Shown in pieces: positions 50,395 through 58,235 of a stretch of 64,000 nucleotides of DNA. The notes below the pieces were generated by a model that ran no database searches, was not told the origin of the DNA, and saw only the letters and a program-made list of their open reading frames with translations. Source of the stretch: Streptomyces sp. NBC_01237. GTDB lineage: Bacteria > Actinomycetota > Actinomycetes > Streptomycetales > Streptomycetaceae. Each line of letters starts with the position of its first letter. Position 1 is the first letter of the stretch. Location: the NCBI RefSeq assembly GCF_035917275.1, contig NZ_CP108508.1:620001-684000 (forward strand). The letters are read 5' to 3'. Position numbers and translations under genes: made by a program.

Positions 50395-50886
50395 ATGGGT
50401 TGTCGCGGGGTCCTCTTCGCGCTGGAGGCCGCGGACGCGGAACGGCTGCTGGCAGCCGGAAGCGATACCGGGGTGATGGAGATCGTCGAAACGATCGAGG
50501 AGGGCTGGGACGTGTCGGCGCTGATGGAGCTCGACAAGTCCTGGGACGTCCTGCACCGCTGTCTGACCGATGGAAGCCTGTCCTACGCCGGAGGTGAGTA
50601 CCCGCTCTCCCATGCCGTCCTCGGGGGCAGGCTCCTCCACGAGGGCGACGACTACATCGTTTCGTACGTCGATGCGGCGGAGGTCCGGGACATCGCCCGT
50701 GCCCTGGCGCCGCTCGACGAGGAATGGCTCAGGGAGCGCTTCGCCGCCCTCACCTTCTCCGAGTACCGGGGGAGCGGCGGTGAGGACGACATCGGCTACG
50801 CGCTCGCCTATCTGCCCGACCTGCGGGACTTCTACGGTGAGGCAGCGCGGGCGGGCCGGGCGGCGATCTTCACTGTCGACCAGTAG
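50395..50886 (+). CDS. DUF1877 family protein
   Basis: The 163-residue product starts GCRGVLFALEAADAERLLAA and has MELDKSWDVLHRCLTDGSLS and YPLSHAVLGGRLLHEGDDYI, followed by VRDIARALAPLDEEWLRERF. This is the layout of the DUF1877 family (small soluble proteins, function unknown, sometimes in toxin-immunity settings). GGGAGAAA lies just before ATG 50395. It follows the phosphatase gene by 60 bases. Confidence 0.85.
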   Translation: MGCRGVLFALEAADAERLLAAGSDTGVMEIVETIEEGWDVSALMELDKSWDVLHRCLTDGSLSYAGGEYPLSHAVLGGRLLHEGDDYIVSYVDAAEVRDIARALAPLDEEWLRERFAALTFSEYRGSGGEDDIGYALAYLPDLRDFYGEAARAGRAAIFTVDQ

Positions 50887-50965
50887 CCGGGGCGCGCCCG
50901 CGCCCGCTTCCGCCAGATCCGGACGCGGGCGTGAGCGCTCCCCCGTCGTGTCCGGTCCTGGCGGG

Positions 50966-51631
50966 TCAGCCGCGGCGTACGGCCCGGAGCACGGCGTCAC
51001 GGATGACGACCTGACGGCCCTCGGGGTCCGACGCCATGCGTTCGGGGGCCGCCGTGACGATCGATGCCCACGCGTCGGGGTCGAGTACGGCGGCCATCTC
51101 CTCGCCCGTCACGAACGTGTCCACGGCCATCGGCCGGCCCATGGATGTGTCCAGGTCCGCCGGGTGGTGGCTCACGACGAGCAGGGTCCCGCCGGGATTC
51201 ACCGCGGCGGCCAGCCTGCGGTACAGGGCTTCGAGCGAGGGCCGCGGAAGGTGCATGAACTGCGCCGACACCAGGTCGAACCGCCGGGGGGCCGGGTCCC
51301 AGGTGAGGAAGTCGGCATGCTGCCAGGTGATCCGGCCCGCGATGTCCTCGCCCGCTTCGGCCGCGTTCCGTGCGGCGTGCTCCAGCGCGACGGTGGACAG
51401 GTCGGCACCGGTGACCTGCCAGCCGCGCGAGGCGAGCCAGATCGCGTCGGCGCCTTCGCCGCTGCCCACGTCCAGCACCGTGCCCGGGGTGAGACCCGCG
51501 GCGTACTCGACGAGGAGAGGGTTGGGGTTGCCGCTCCAGACGGTGCGGGAACGGTAGCGGGCGTCCCAGAACTCCTGGGTGAAGTGGTCATCCGTGTTCT
51601 CGGTGTGGTCGGCCGAGTGATGGTGGCTCAT
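50966..51631 (-). CDS. class I SAM-dependent methyltransferase
   Basis: The 221-residue enzyme has the SAM motif I VLDVGSGEGADAIWLASRGW (about residues 52-71), motif II VTGADLSTVALEHAARNAAE and motif IV RFDLVSAQFMHLPRPSLEAL. FWDARYRSRTVWSGNPNPLL at the N-terminus is typical of the SAM-methyltransferase group that includes thiopurine/tellurite-type enzymes. The first 15 residues are rich in His and acidic residues (SHHHSADHTENTDDH) and may bind metal. A palindrome at 51674-51688 sits about 45 bases upstream and recurs before the epoxide hydrolase gene. Confidence 0.88.
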   Translation of the reverse strand: MSHHHSADHTENTDDHFTQEFWDARYRSRTVWSGNPNPLLVEYAAGLTPGTVLDVGSGEGADAIWLASRGWQVTGADLSTVALEHAARNAAEAGEDIAGRITWQHADFLTWDPAPRRFDLVSAQFMHLPRPSLEALYRRLAAAVNPGGTLLVVSHHPADLDTSMGRPMAVDTFVTGEEMAAVLDPDAWASIVTAAPERMASDPEGRQVVIRDAVLRAVRRG

Positions 51632-51673
51632 GCCGTCACTGTGACCTGGGTTCCGGGCGGCAGGCGAATTCCG

Positions 51674-51688
51674 TTGCCGTTACGGCAA
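51674..51688. promoter_or_regulatory. palindrome TTGCCGTTACGGCAA upstream of the methyltransferase
   Basis: Inverted repeat TTGCCG-TTA-CGGCAA about 45 bases upstream of the methyltransferase start, at promoter distance. The same site with one central change (TTGCCGGTACGGCAA) occurs at 55023-55037 before another leftward gene. Probably an operator for one shared regulator encoded outside this pair. Confidence 0.6.
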
Positions 51689-51705
51689 AACGCCCGGTGT
51701 CGTGC

Positions 51706-52488
51706 TCAGTTGCCCGCCCGGCGCCGGCGCCGCACCAGAACGAGCGTCAGCGCACCGGCGAGGGCCGGTCCACCCGGATGCGCGGCGGCCACCGCACCGG
51801 CCCGGTCCAGAGCGCCGGGCACCGGAAGGGTGCCCCAGCGGGTGACCGGCCAGGCGACCAGCACGGCGCGGCCCACCACGTCGTCGACCGGGACCATTCC
51901 GCCGTGGGGATCGTCCTGGTGGTAGCGGGAATCCGCCGAGTCCTGCCGGTGGTCGCCCATGACCCAGATCCGGCCGGCGGGCACGGTCACCTTGAACCGG
52001 CCTTCGGCGTCGTCGCCGCACGCGGTGTTCCCGGGGAAGACGTACGGCTCGTCCAGAGCGGTGCCGTTGACCTTGAGCGGGCCGTCGCCCGCACACTCCA
52101 CCGTGTCCCCGCCGACACCGATCACGCGCTTGATGAGGTCCTTCTCCTCGGACGAGGGCATCACACCGACGAAACTCAGCACCTTCTGGACCGTGTTGGG
52201 CTTGTCGACGGGTACCCCGCTGAGCCAGTCCGCCGGGTCGTGGAAGACGACGACCTCGCCGCGCTCGGGTTCCGATCCGAACCACGGGGTGAGCTTGTCG
52301 ACCAGGACCCGGTCGCCCTTCTGAAGGGTGTTCTGCATGGACTCCGACGGAATCGAGAACGCCTGAACGAGAAAGGTCTTGATGAGCAGGGCCAGCACCA
52401 GTGCCATGCCGATGAGCAGCGGAAGCTCCACCCAGAACGGACGCTGCTTCTTCGTTCTGCCCCGCCGTGCGCCCGCCAGCACCATCAC
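51706..52488 (-). CDS. lepB: signal peptidase I
   Basis: The 260-residue membrane protease removes signal peptides of exported proteins. One N-terminal transmembrane helix (residues 19-42) is followed by box B, FSIPSESMQNTLQKGDRVLV, with catalytic Ser50. Box D, KDLIKRVIGVGGDTVE, has the general-base Lys120, and box E, VMGDHRQDSADSRY, is complete. A second hydrophobic stretch near the C-terminus (GALTLVLVRRRRR) could be a further anchor with a basic stop-transfer end. Streptomyces usually have four signal peptidases in one block; this one is apart from such a block. ATG 52488 follows GAGGAG. Confidence 0.94.
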   Translation of the reverse strand: MMVLAGARRGRTKKQRPFWVELPLLIGMALVLALLIKTFLVQAFSIPSESMQNTLQKGDRVLVDKLTPWFGSEPERGEVVVFHDPADWLSGVPVDKPNTVQKVLSFVGVMPSSEEKDLIKRVIGVGGDTVECAGDGPLKVNGTALDEPYVFPGNTACGDDAEGRFKVTVPAGRIWVMGDHRQDSADSRYHQDDPHGGMVPVDDVVGRAVLVAWPVTRWGTLPVPGALDRAGAVAAAHPGGPALAGALTLVLVRRRRRAGN

Positions 52489-52851
52489 GCCGCTCCTCGC
52501 CCCGTGTTCACCGCCCGCCCCGTACCCGGAGTGGCCCGCAGGCCACTCTAAGGCGTGCTGCGGAAGGCTGCGGGAGCGGCCATTCCTCCTGTACGGGCGG
52601 GGTGTTGCGGGCTGAGCCGACAGGGCCGGAGTGAGAACTCCGCGCCGACAGCCCCGACATGGCGGGCCCCCGCCCCGGCCTGCCGCCGGAAGCCGTACGG
52701 GACTCGATGGACAAGGCTCAGGCCCGAGGGTGGCTGTGGTTTCCCGGACGGAGCACCGGGCTCATGTCTGTCGCGCGCCGCCTGGGCCGCGCCTCCTGCG
52801 TTCCGCAGACGCCCGTACCGTTGCCGGCACGTAGCGCGGGGACGGGGGGCG
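52489..52851. other. intergenic region without a supportable gene
   Basis: These 363 bases lie between lepB and the next leftward gene. A plus-strand stretch from 52659 (PEAVRDSMDKAQARGWLWF) is weakly protein-like but loses coding character after about 45 codons and has no ribosome-binding site, so I do not call it. No repeat, terminator or RNA gene is evident. Confidence 0.4.
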
Positions 52852-53163
52852 CTACGGGGCGGGTGGCGGAGGCGGTTCGGGCGGGCTCTCGGCGACCGGG
52901 ACCGTGGCGCCGTCTCCGGCACGTACTGCCTCGACCACGCTCTGGTGGAACGTGCGGCTCTCCTCTTCGGAGGGGCACGGCACGGGGCTGCCCGCCAGGG
53001 TGAACCAGTCCGAGGAGCCGCTGTACTGCACGGCCACCGACGCCTGTCCGTCGGACCAGGTGGTGTGGACGGTCAGATCTCCGGCCAGGATGCCTACCTC
53101 TTCGGTGCGGACTCCGCCGGCGCCCGCGTAGACACCGCTGGTCGTCCAGGATGCCCAGTTCAT
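52852..53163 (-). CDS. small hypothetical protein
   Basis: The 103-residue product begins NWASWTTSGVYAGAGGVRTE, continues LTVHTTWSDGQASVAVQYSG and ends with a proline-rich tail (PPEPPPPPAP). The predicted beta-strand content and lack of membrane segment suggest a small soluble beta protein. ATG 53163 is chosen because AAGGCGA lies upstream at suitable distance. No family recognised. Confidence 0.6.
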   Translation of the reverse strand: MNWASWTTSGVYAGAGGVRTEEVGILAGDLTVHTTWSDGQASVAVQYSGSSDWFTLAGSPVPCPSEEESRTFHQSVVEAVRAGDGATVPVAESPPEPPPPPAP

Positions 53164-53295
53164 GACGTGTCGCCTTTCGGCCAGGGACAGTCTGTCCAGC
53201 GGGACTGCTTCCGAGTATGCCACCGGAATTACGGTGTCGCACGGGTGTGCGGTCCGGCATGCTTCCAGAACTGTCGGCGCCCTCGCCGTCAGGGC

Positions 53296-53805
53296 TCACG
53301 CGCGCTGCAACGAGCCCCTGACGAACGCTGCCTGACCGGCGTGCTGAAGGCCCTCGGCGAGGACGCTGACCAGCCGGACACCCAGGGTCACCGGCGGTGA
53401 CCACCCTTCGTCCACGATCCGGTCCAGCGCGTGGCCGTTCAGCCCGGTGACGAATTCCAGGGTCCGCTCGTGCACGGCGTCGTAGTACCCGAGGAGCGGT
53501 TCCGCCGAGTCCACCCGCACGGCGGCGACCTCTTCGGCGCTGTGGCCGTATCCGGTCGCCCGCTCCTCGAACGGCAGGGCGAACCGGTCGGACCAGCCCT
53601 GGGCGAGCCAGATCTCCTCGGTTCCGGCGGCGTCGGCGATGTGGTCGTCCTGGACCCGCGCGAGATGCCAGAGCAGCCACGCGATCGAGTTGGCGCCGTC
53701 GTCGAGCCGGGCGTTGAGATGGTCGGGCGGCAGCCCTTCGGCCGCCGAATGCACCGCTTCCCGGACCCGGCCGAAGGATTCGGCCAGCAAACCTGCACTG
53801 TTCAT
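53296..53805 (-). CDS. DinB/DUF664 family protein (mycothiol-dependent type)
   Basis: The 169-residue protein opens NSAGLLAESFGRVREAVHSA, with NSIAWLLWHLARVQDDHIAD, where the WHLARVQDDH segment holds the first family histidines. LAEGLQHAGQAAFVRG near the C-terminus supplies another (QHAGQ). This matches DinB/DUF664 proteins that often transfer or remove mycothiol conjugates. ATG 53805 has no good ribosome-binding site. It is followed downstream by the small gene at 53163 on the same strand. Confidence 0.87.
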   Translation of the reverse strand: MNSAGLLAESFGRVREAVHSAAEGLPPDHLNARLDDGANSIAWLLWHLARVQDDHIADAAGTEEIWLAQGWSDRFALPFEERATGYGHSAEEVAAVRVDSAEPLLGYYDAVHERTLEFVTGLNGHALDRIVDEGWSPPVTLGVRLVSVLAEGLQHAGQAAFVRGSLQRA

Positions 53806-53880
53806 ACGGTCACCATGACCCGCGGGCCCGCCGGGCGCACCCCGACCGGGGCGTGGCGGGCCCGCGGATTCGGCCCGCGG

Positions 53881-54906
53881 TCACAGCGCGCCGAGCCAGT
53901 CGGTCAGCAGGCGGTTGACGTCGTCGGCCCGCTCCTGCTGGATCCAGTGGCCGCAGCCTTCGAGGATGTGCGCCGCGGTCAGGGCGGGCAGGGTGACGGG
54001 GAAGGCGCTGATGGCGTCGGCCATCCATGTGGTGGAGGCGTCGAGCGCGCCACCGATGAAGAGTGCGGGCCGGGTCACGGGCGCGCTGTCCCAGGCGGCG
54101 AGGTCCGCCCAGTCCCGGTCGACGTTGCGGTAGCGGTTGAGTGCGCCGGTGAGCCCGGTCCGCTCGAACTCACCGCTGTAGACGTCGAGGTCGGACTCGG
54201 TGAGCCAGGCGGGCAGCGGCCCCTCGGCGAACCGGTCGGAGAGCTTCGCGCCCGGGGGGACGAAGTGGAGGCTCGGCCGGTCCTGCGGTGCGTGGGTGTC
54301 GCCGGAGAGCCCCGTGTAGAAGCCTGCCAGCCAGCCGCGCACGTCCTCCTCGATCTCCGCCTCGGCCCGGCCGGGTGTCTGGAAGTAGCTGACGTAGAAC
54401 TCTTCGTCGCCACCGATCCGGGCGAAGCCCTCGGTGGGACGGATGCCGCCGCGGGGTGCGTAGGGAACGCTGAGCAGGCCCACGGCGGTGAAGATGTCGG
54501 GCCTGAGCAGTGCGCTGTTGGCGGCGATGGACGAGCCCCAGTCGTGGCCGACGACCGTGGCGGTCTCTTGGCCGAGGGCGCGTACGATCCCGGCGTTGTC
54601 GGCCACCAGGTCGAGCATGCGGTAGGCGTCCACGGCGGCGGGCTTGGACGAACGGCCGTAGCCGCGTACGTCGACGGCGACGGCACGGAAGCCCGCGGCG
54701 GCGATCGCGGGGAGCTGATGGCGCCACGAGTACCAGGACTCGGGGAATCCGTGGACGAGGAGGACGAGGGGGCCGGCGCCCTGCTCGACCAGGTGGATAC
54801 GGCCGCCGGGAACATCCACCAGGCGGTGGACCGCGCCGGGAACGGCGGTGGACGGCCATGTCCGGTCCGTCGTCGGCGGCTGGGGCGTCGGGGTGGTCTG
54901 CGGCAT
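53881..54906 (-). CDS. alpha/beta-fold epoxide hydrolase
   Basis: The 341-residue enzyme has the oxyanion-hole motif VHGFPESWYSWRHQLPAIAA (residues 51-70). The nucleophile elbow TVVGHDWGSSIAANS has Asp122, the aspartate nucleophile of epoxide hydrolases and dehalogenases. The lid holds EEFYVSYFQTPGRAEAEIEE, with a candidate ring-opening Tyr. FIGGALDAST gives the acid and EGCGHWIQQERAD the catalytic His. AGGAGG lies five bases before ATG 54906. A TTGCCGGTACGGCAA palindrome lies about 120 bases upstream. Confidence 0.9.
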   Translation of the reverse strand: MPQTTPTPQPPTTDRTWPSTAVPGAVHRLVDVPGGRIHLVEQGAGPLVLLVHGFPESWYSWRHQLPAIAAAGFRAVAVDVRGYGRSSKPAAVDAYRMLDLVADNAGIVRALGQETATVVGHDWGSSIAANSALLRPDIFTAVGLLSVPYAPRGGIRPTEGFARIGGDEEFYVSYFQTPGRAEAEIEEDVRGWLAGFYTGLSGDTHAPQDRPSLHFVPPGAKLSDRFAEGPLPAWLTESDLDVYSGEFERTGLTGALNRYRNVDRDWADLAAWDSAPVTRPALFIGGALDASTTWMADAISAFPVTLPALTAAHILEGCGHWIQQERADDVNRLLTDWLGAL

Positions 54907-55022
54907 GTTTCCTCCTGGGGCGTCCCGGACAGCGGACGCCGACGACCGGCGAGGCGGCTGATCATCCATCCTGCCGCCCTCTGCACGATCATTCGACCGG
55001 GCCGCGGCAGGCACAAGAAAAC

Positions 55023-55037
55023 TTGCCGGTACGGCAA
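55023..55037. promoter_or_regulatory. palindrome TTGCCGGTACGGCAA upstream of the epoxide hydrolase
   Basis: Inverted repeat TTGCCG-GTA-CGGCAA at 117-131 bases upstream of the epoxide hydrolase start. It is the second copy of the site found at 51674-51688, one central base different. It suggests a small regulon shared with the methyltransferase gene. Confidence 0.6.
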
Positions 55038-55153
55038 ACCGGATGAGCTGCGGGCGCCGACAGGACACGCTCGGCGCCCTGCCGGCCTCCGGTCGCGGGC
55101 AGCACGGCGCCCCGGACGGGGGTTCCCGTCCGGGGCACGGTGTGCGGGGCCCT

Positions 55154-55669
55154 CTAGCTGACGTTCACATCGATGCAGGCGTAGAAGGCGTTCGAGGTGT
55201 CCGCGATGTTCCAGACCGCGAGGACCTTCTGCTTTCCGGTGTGGCTGCCGAAGTTGACCTGGTGGGTGACGGTCGCTCCCGGCTGGGCACCGTTGTCGTT
55301 GAACTCGGCGATCTTCTGGCCGCCCGCGTAGTACTGCCAGGTGCTGGTGGAGTGCCGGGCGGTGAGGGTCCACTGGAAGGACTGGGAGCGGCTCACGGGG
55401 CTGACCCGCCAGCCCTTGGCGTCGTTGTCGAGATCGGCGAACCTGCTGTTGCCGCCGCTGCAACTGGTCAGCCCCTTGGGGCCTTCCACGCTCTGCGGCT
55501 CGTACTTGATCTCACCGCAGCTGACGGTTCCGGCGGCGCACTGCGCCTGCCTGCTGGGCGGCGAGGAGATATAGCCGTGGGCACCGGCGGGGCTCACGGG
55601 GAGGCTCAGCGCGAGCACCGGTGCGAGTACGGCGCCGACGGCGACTGCGGTCTTCCTTTTGGCGTGCAT
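55154..55669 (-). CDS. secreted AA10 lytic polysaccharide monooxygenase
   Basis: The 171-residue protein is a copper-dependent LPMO. A signal peptide (residues 1-30, cleaving after PAGA) leaves mature His1 in HGYISSPPSRQAQC. The second histidine-brace residue is His106 in WTLTARHSTSTWQYYA, and FYACIDVNVS supplies the axial aromatic and final strand. There is no carbohydrate-binding module, as in the short AA10 enzymes active on chitin. ATG 55669 follows AGGAG. A DasR-like site lies about 160 bases upstream, agreeing with control by N-acetylglucosamine metabolism. Cellulose activity cannot be excluded. Confidence 0.94.
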   Translation of the reverse strand: MHAKRKTAVAVGAVLAPVLALSLPVSPAGAHGYISSPPSRQAQCAAGTVSCGEIKYEPQSVEGPKGLTSCSGGNSRFADLDNDAKGWRVSPVSRSQSFQWTLTARHSTSTWQYYAGGQKIAEFNDNGAQPGATVTHQVNFGSHTGKQKVLAVWNIADTSNAFYACIDVNVS

Positions 55670-55827
55670 GCTTCTCCTTCACAGGAGGCCGTGCCGCGTG
55701 GTGGCGGGCCGTGGGGTAACCCGGCCGGGGGCGGCGAGGCCTCGCGAGTGTGGGGCCAAGTGGCGCGAAGGGCACAGCAAGAACCACTGCCGGAGCCCGG
55801 TTTGCGGCTGTCCGGAAAGGCCTTGCA

Positions 55828-55843
55828 CTTGGACTAGACCATA
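55828..55843. promoter_or_regulatory. DasR-like (dre) site upstream of the LPMO gene
   Basis: TGGACTAGACCA at 55830-55841 differs at one base from the TGGTCTAGACCA core of DasR-responsive elements; outer bases match less well (11 of 16 overall). DasR represses chitin-utilisation genes in Streptomyces. The rest of the 382-base gap 55670-56051 holds the LPMO leader and the hairpin at 55980. Confidence 0.5.
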
Positions 55844-55979
55844 CCGATCGGCGCGTACACGTCAAGGACACCGGAGGCGAAGGGAGTCGGAAACCGGCCA
55901 TGCGCATGAGCCGGCTCCGAAGGCTCACGGTGCGCGGGGAGCACCGTGACACGGAGCTCGCCGCGTACACGAAGGCACC

Positions 55980-56016
55980 GGGGGCGGTGCCCCCGACGTA
56001 CGGGGGCACCGCCCCC
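55980..56016 (-). terminator. hairpin terminator after the DinB gene
   Basis: Perfect 15-bp inverted repeat, arms 55980-55994 and 56002-56016, seven-base loop, 36 bases past the end of the leftward DinB gene. Confidence 0.75.
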
Positions 56017-56051
56017 GGCGGACGGAAGCGGCGAGGCCCAGTGGCCCGCCC

Positions 56052-56585
56052 TCAGCTCCCCGTTACCCCGTCCAGGCTCTCCCGGAGCAGATCGGCGTGG
56101 CCCGCGTGGCGGGCGTACTCCGAGATCATGTGGACATGGACCAGGCGCAAGGAGTAGACCTCGCCCCGGTGGACGAAGGTGTCGTCCAGGGAGGCACCGG
56201 CGATCACTTCGTCGGCGAGGCGGATCTCCTCCACCAGGCGTGCGTAGTCCTCCTCGGCACGCTCGGGCGCCAGGTCCTCGAAATCGGCGTCCTTGCCCTT
56301 GTCCGCGTCGTACATCGGGGGCAGCGTCCGGCCGGCGAAGCGCTCACGGAACCAGACGCGTTCGACCTTCGCCATGTGCCTGATGAGCCCGAGCAGACTG
56401 AGGTTGGACGGCCGCACGGTGGTCTCGGCGAGCTGCTCCCCCGTCAGACCGGCGCATTTCCGCAGGAGCGCGGTGCGGAAGGAGGCGAGGAACTCCGCCA
56501 GTATCTCGCGCTCGCCCGCGGCGAGTGGGCTGTCCGCCATCGGGGAGCCGTAGGCGTCGATTGCTTCGGGTGCTGTCCATGTCAT
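56052..56585 (-). CDS. DinB/DUF664 family protein (mycothiol-dependent type)
   Basis: The 177-residue protein closely parallels the one at 40851: LASFRTALLRKCAGLTGEQL, then LSLLGLIRHMAKVERVWFRE with the first histidine, and LRLVHVHMISEYARHAGHAD followed by LLRESLDGVTGS. The HMAKVE, HVHMISE and HAGHADLLRE histidines are the expected metal ligands. The pair are probable paralogues. ATG 56585 lacks a strong ribosome-binding site. Substrate unknown. Confidence 0.88.
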   Translation of the reverse strand: MTWTAPEAIDAYGSPMADSPLAAGEREILAEFLASFRTALLRKCAGLTGEQLAETTVRPSNLSLLGLIRHMAKVERVWFRERFAGRTLPPMYDADKGKDADFEDLAPERAEEDYARLVEEIRLADEVIAGASLDDTFVHRGEVYSLRLVHVHMISEYARHAGHADLLRESLDGVTGS

Positions 56586-56622
56586 CCGGCGAGCATGCCT
56601 GCCGACGGCCGTCGGCGCGAAC

Positions 56623-57408
56623 CTATTGACCGCTCATCCTGTGGTCGTCGCCGTCGTCCGACCATGTGGTGGTCGAAGAGCCGATACCGCCCAGGAGGCC
56701 CAGCACCAGGAAGAGCACCACCAGGGCCTTGCCCGCTCCGCCCATCACCAGCGGCTCGGTGCCGGAACGCGTCCGGGCCCGCAGGACGGAGAGGTCGTCG
56801 TCCCCGAAGAGGCCCTTGGGATAGGCCGGGGTGAGCATCATGGCGTAGGCGTAGAACCGTGTCTGATAGCGCAGGGTGGCCGCCGTCGCCTCGAACAGCG
56901 GCCGCGGCATCCGGCCCAGGACCAGGGTGATCAGCCACCAGAGGAACCCCAGGACGAACCAGCCGGTCACCGCCAGACTCTGCACGATCGCCGCCGGAAT
57001 CATCAGGAACAGCCGGAACAGCACGGCGAGCCGGTTGAGGTCGGTGGCCCGGACCTCGGTCCGCACCGGGTAGTCCGGCGGCGGCGTCAGCGCGAACGGC
57101 GGGTATCGGTCGATCAGCAGCATCTCGCTCGCGGAGACCCGCACGTGGTAGCCGAGGTATCCGGAGAGGAAGCGGAAGACCGGCTGGGGCAGCCGCCCCA
57201 GCACCAGGGCGGCGAACCAGCCCACGATCACGGTGACCACGGCGGCGATGTACAGGAAGAACAGCACGATGAACTGCGGGATGAGCAGGAGCAGACGCAG
57301 CAGCACCGTGAGACGGCGCTGCCGGGACGGTTCGACGATGTCCACGACGGGCTGGAATTCGTCCGCGTCCCCCGCGACGCGGCCCGGGCTCCACTGGCCG
57401 TCGGCCAT
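56623..57408 (-). CDS. DUF4389 membrane protein
   Basis: The 261-residue integral membrane protein contains two repeats of a DUF4389-type unit. LTVLLRLLLLIPQFIVLFFL leads to ALVLGRLPQPVFRFLSGYLG with YHVRVSASEMLLIDRYPPFA. LAVLFRLFLMIPAAIVQSLA then leads to TLVLGRMPRPLFEATAATLR with YQTRFYAYAMMLTPAYPKGL. A fifth helix (KALVVLFLVLGLLGGIG) lies near the C-terminus. Function unknown. It precedes the DinB gene at 56585 by 37 bases on the same strand. Confidence 0.88.
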   Translation of the reverse strand: MADGQWSPGRVAGDADEFQPVVDIVEPSRQRRLTVLLRLLLLIPQFIVLFFLYIAAVVTVIVGWFAALVLGRLPQPVFRFLSGYLGYHVRVSASEMLLIDRYPPFALTPPPDYPVRTEVRATDLNRLAVLFRLFLMIPAAIVQSLAVTGWFVLGFLWWLITLVLGRMPRPLFEATAATLRYQTRFYAYAMMLTPAYPKGLFGDDDLSVLRARTRSGTEPLVMGGAGKALVVLFLVLGLLGGIGSSTTTWSDDGDDHRMSGQ

Positions 57409-57612
57409 CGGGCTCCTCCTCGGCAGGTGATCCGTACGGCATCGGCGCGTACGACGTGACCCACGCTGGGTCCGCGCGAACGGCCCCGCAATCGGCCACG
57501 GGCCGAACGGGTGCCCGCCGGGCGGCTCATGAGGCGGACGGCCGCGTCAGCCGATCCGGCCCGCGCCCACCGGGCGGATCGACGCCGTACGACCGCAGCG
57601 AATTTAGCTATG

Positions 57613-57643
57613 TTGACATACCTATTACTTCATACCTAAGGTA
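57613..57643 (+). promoter_or_regulatory. MarR gene promoter with overlapping operator
   Basis: A -35 box TTGACA (57613-57618) and TAAGGT (57637-57642, 18-base spacing) form a plausible promoter. The palindrome TACCTAAGGTA (57633-57643) covers the -10, and a second CATACCTA copy lies at 57617-57624. Binding of the encoded MarR protein here would block its own transcription. Confidence 0.6.
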
Positions 57644-57648
57644 CTTCC

Positions 57649-58128
57649 ATGCTTCCCGACAGCCCCGGCCCGTCCCCGCGCACCCCCGCCGAGATCGCCG
57701 CGACGCTCACGGCCGTACTTCCGGTGCTGTTGCGGGCGGCGGACCGCCGGGTCGAGAAGGAATACGGCCACCCCAAGCCGTCGGAGGGCCAACTCGCCCT
57801 GTTGCGACTGGTGACGGAACAGGACGGCATCACCGTCCGGCAGGCGGCCGAGACCCTTCTCATGAAACCGAACAACGTCAGCGCGATGGTGTCCCAGCTG
57901 AGCGGTGAGGGCCTCATGGAGCGCAGGCAGGACCCCGCCGACCGGCGGGTGGCCCATCTGCACAGCACCGAGCGGGCGCGCGCACACAGCACTGCCGTGG
58001 ACGCACTGTTCAGCACCTATGTCGAGGAAGGGCTCCGGTCCCTGGGCGACGACGATGTCGCCTCCATCGCCCGCGCCCTGCCCGCCCTCTCCGCGCTCGC
58101 GCGACAGGTCCGCTCGGCCGCGAGCTGA
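57649..58128 (+). CDS. MarR-family transcriptional regulator
   Basis: The 159-residue repressor has the MarR winged helix: SEGQLALLRLVTEQDGITVR, then QAAETLLMKPNNVSAMVSQL, then SGEGLMERRQDPADRRVAHL, where D-x-R wing residues contact the minor groove. Terminal helices form the dimer interface. ATG 57649 lies just beyond the palindrome at the promoter. The DHA2 pump gene follows 107 bases later on the same strand, the usual arrangement for a drug-responsive repressor and its pump. Confidence 0.93.
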   Translation: MLPDSPGPSPRTPAEIAATLTAVLPVLLRAADRRVEKEYGHPKPSEGQLALLRLVTEQDGITVRQAAETLLMKPNNVSAMVSQLSGEGLMERRQDPADRRVAHLHSTERARAHSTAVDALFSTYVEEGLRSLGDDDVASIARALPALSALARQVRSAAS

Positions 58129-58235
58129 CACCGCCGGCCCACCCCCGCTCCCCACCACCTTCTCCTCACACTTCCCCCGCCCCGGCTTCCGAGGCGGGGG
58201 CGTCTCATTCCGGTTCAGTCGAAAGGCACTTCCGC

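Noticed and set aside
52659-53003. A plus-strand frame in the lepB downstream gap
   Set aside because: Weakly protein-like for about 45 codons only, no ribosome-binding site, then antisense to a better-supported small gene.
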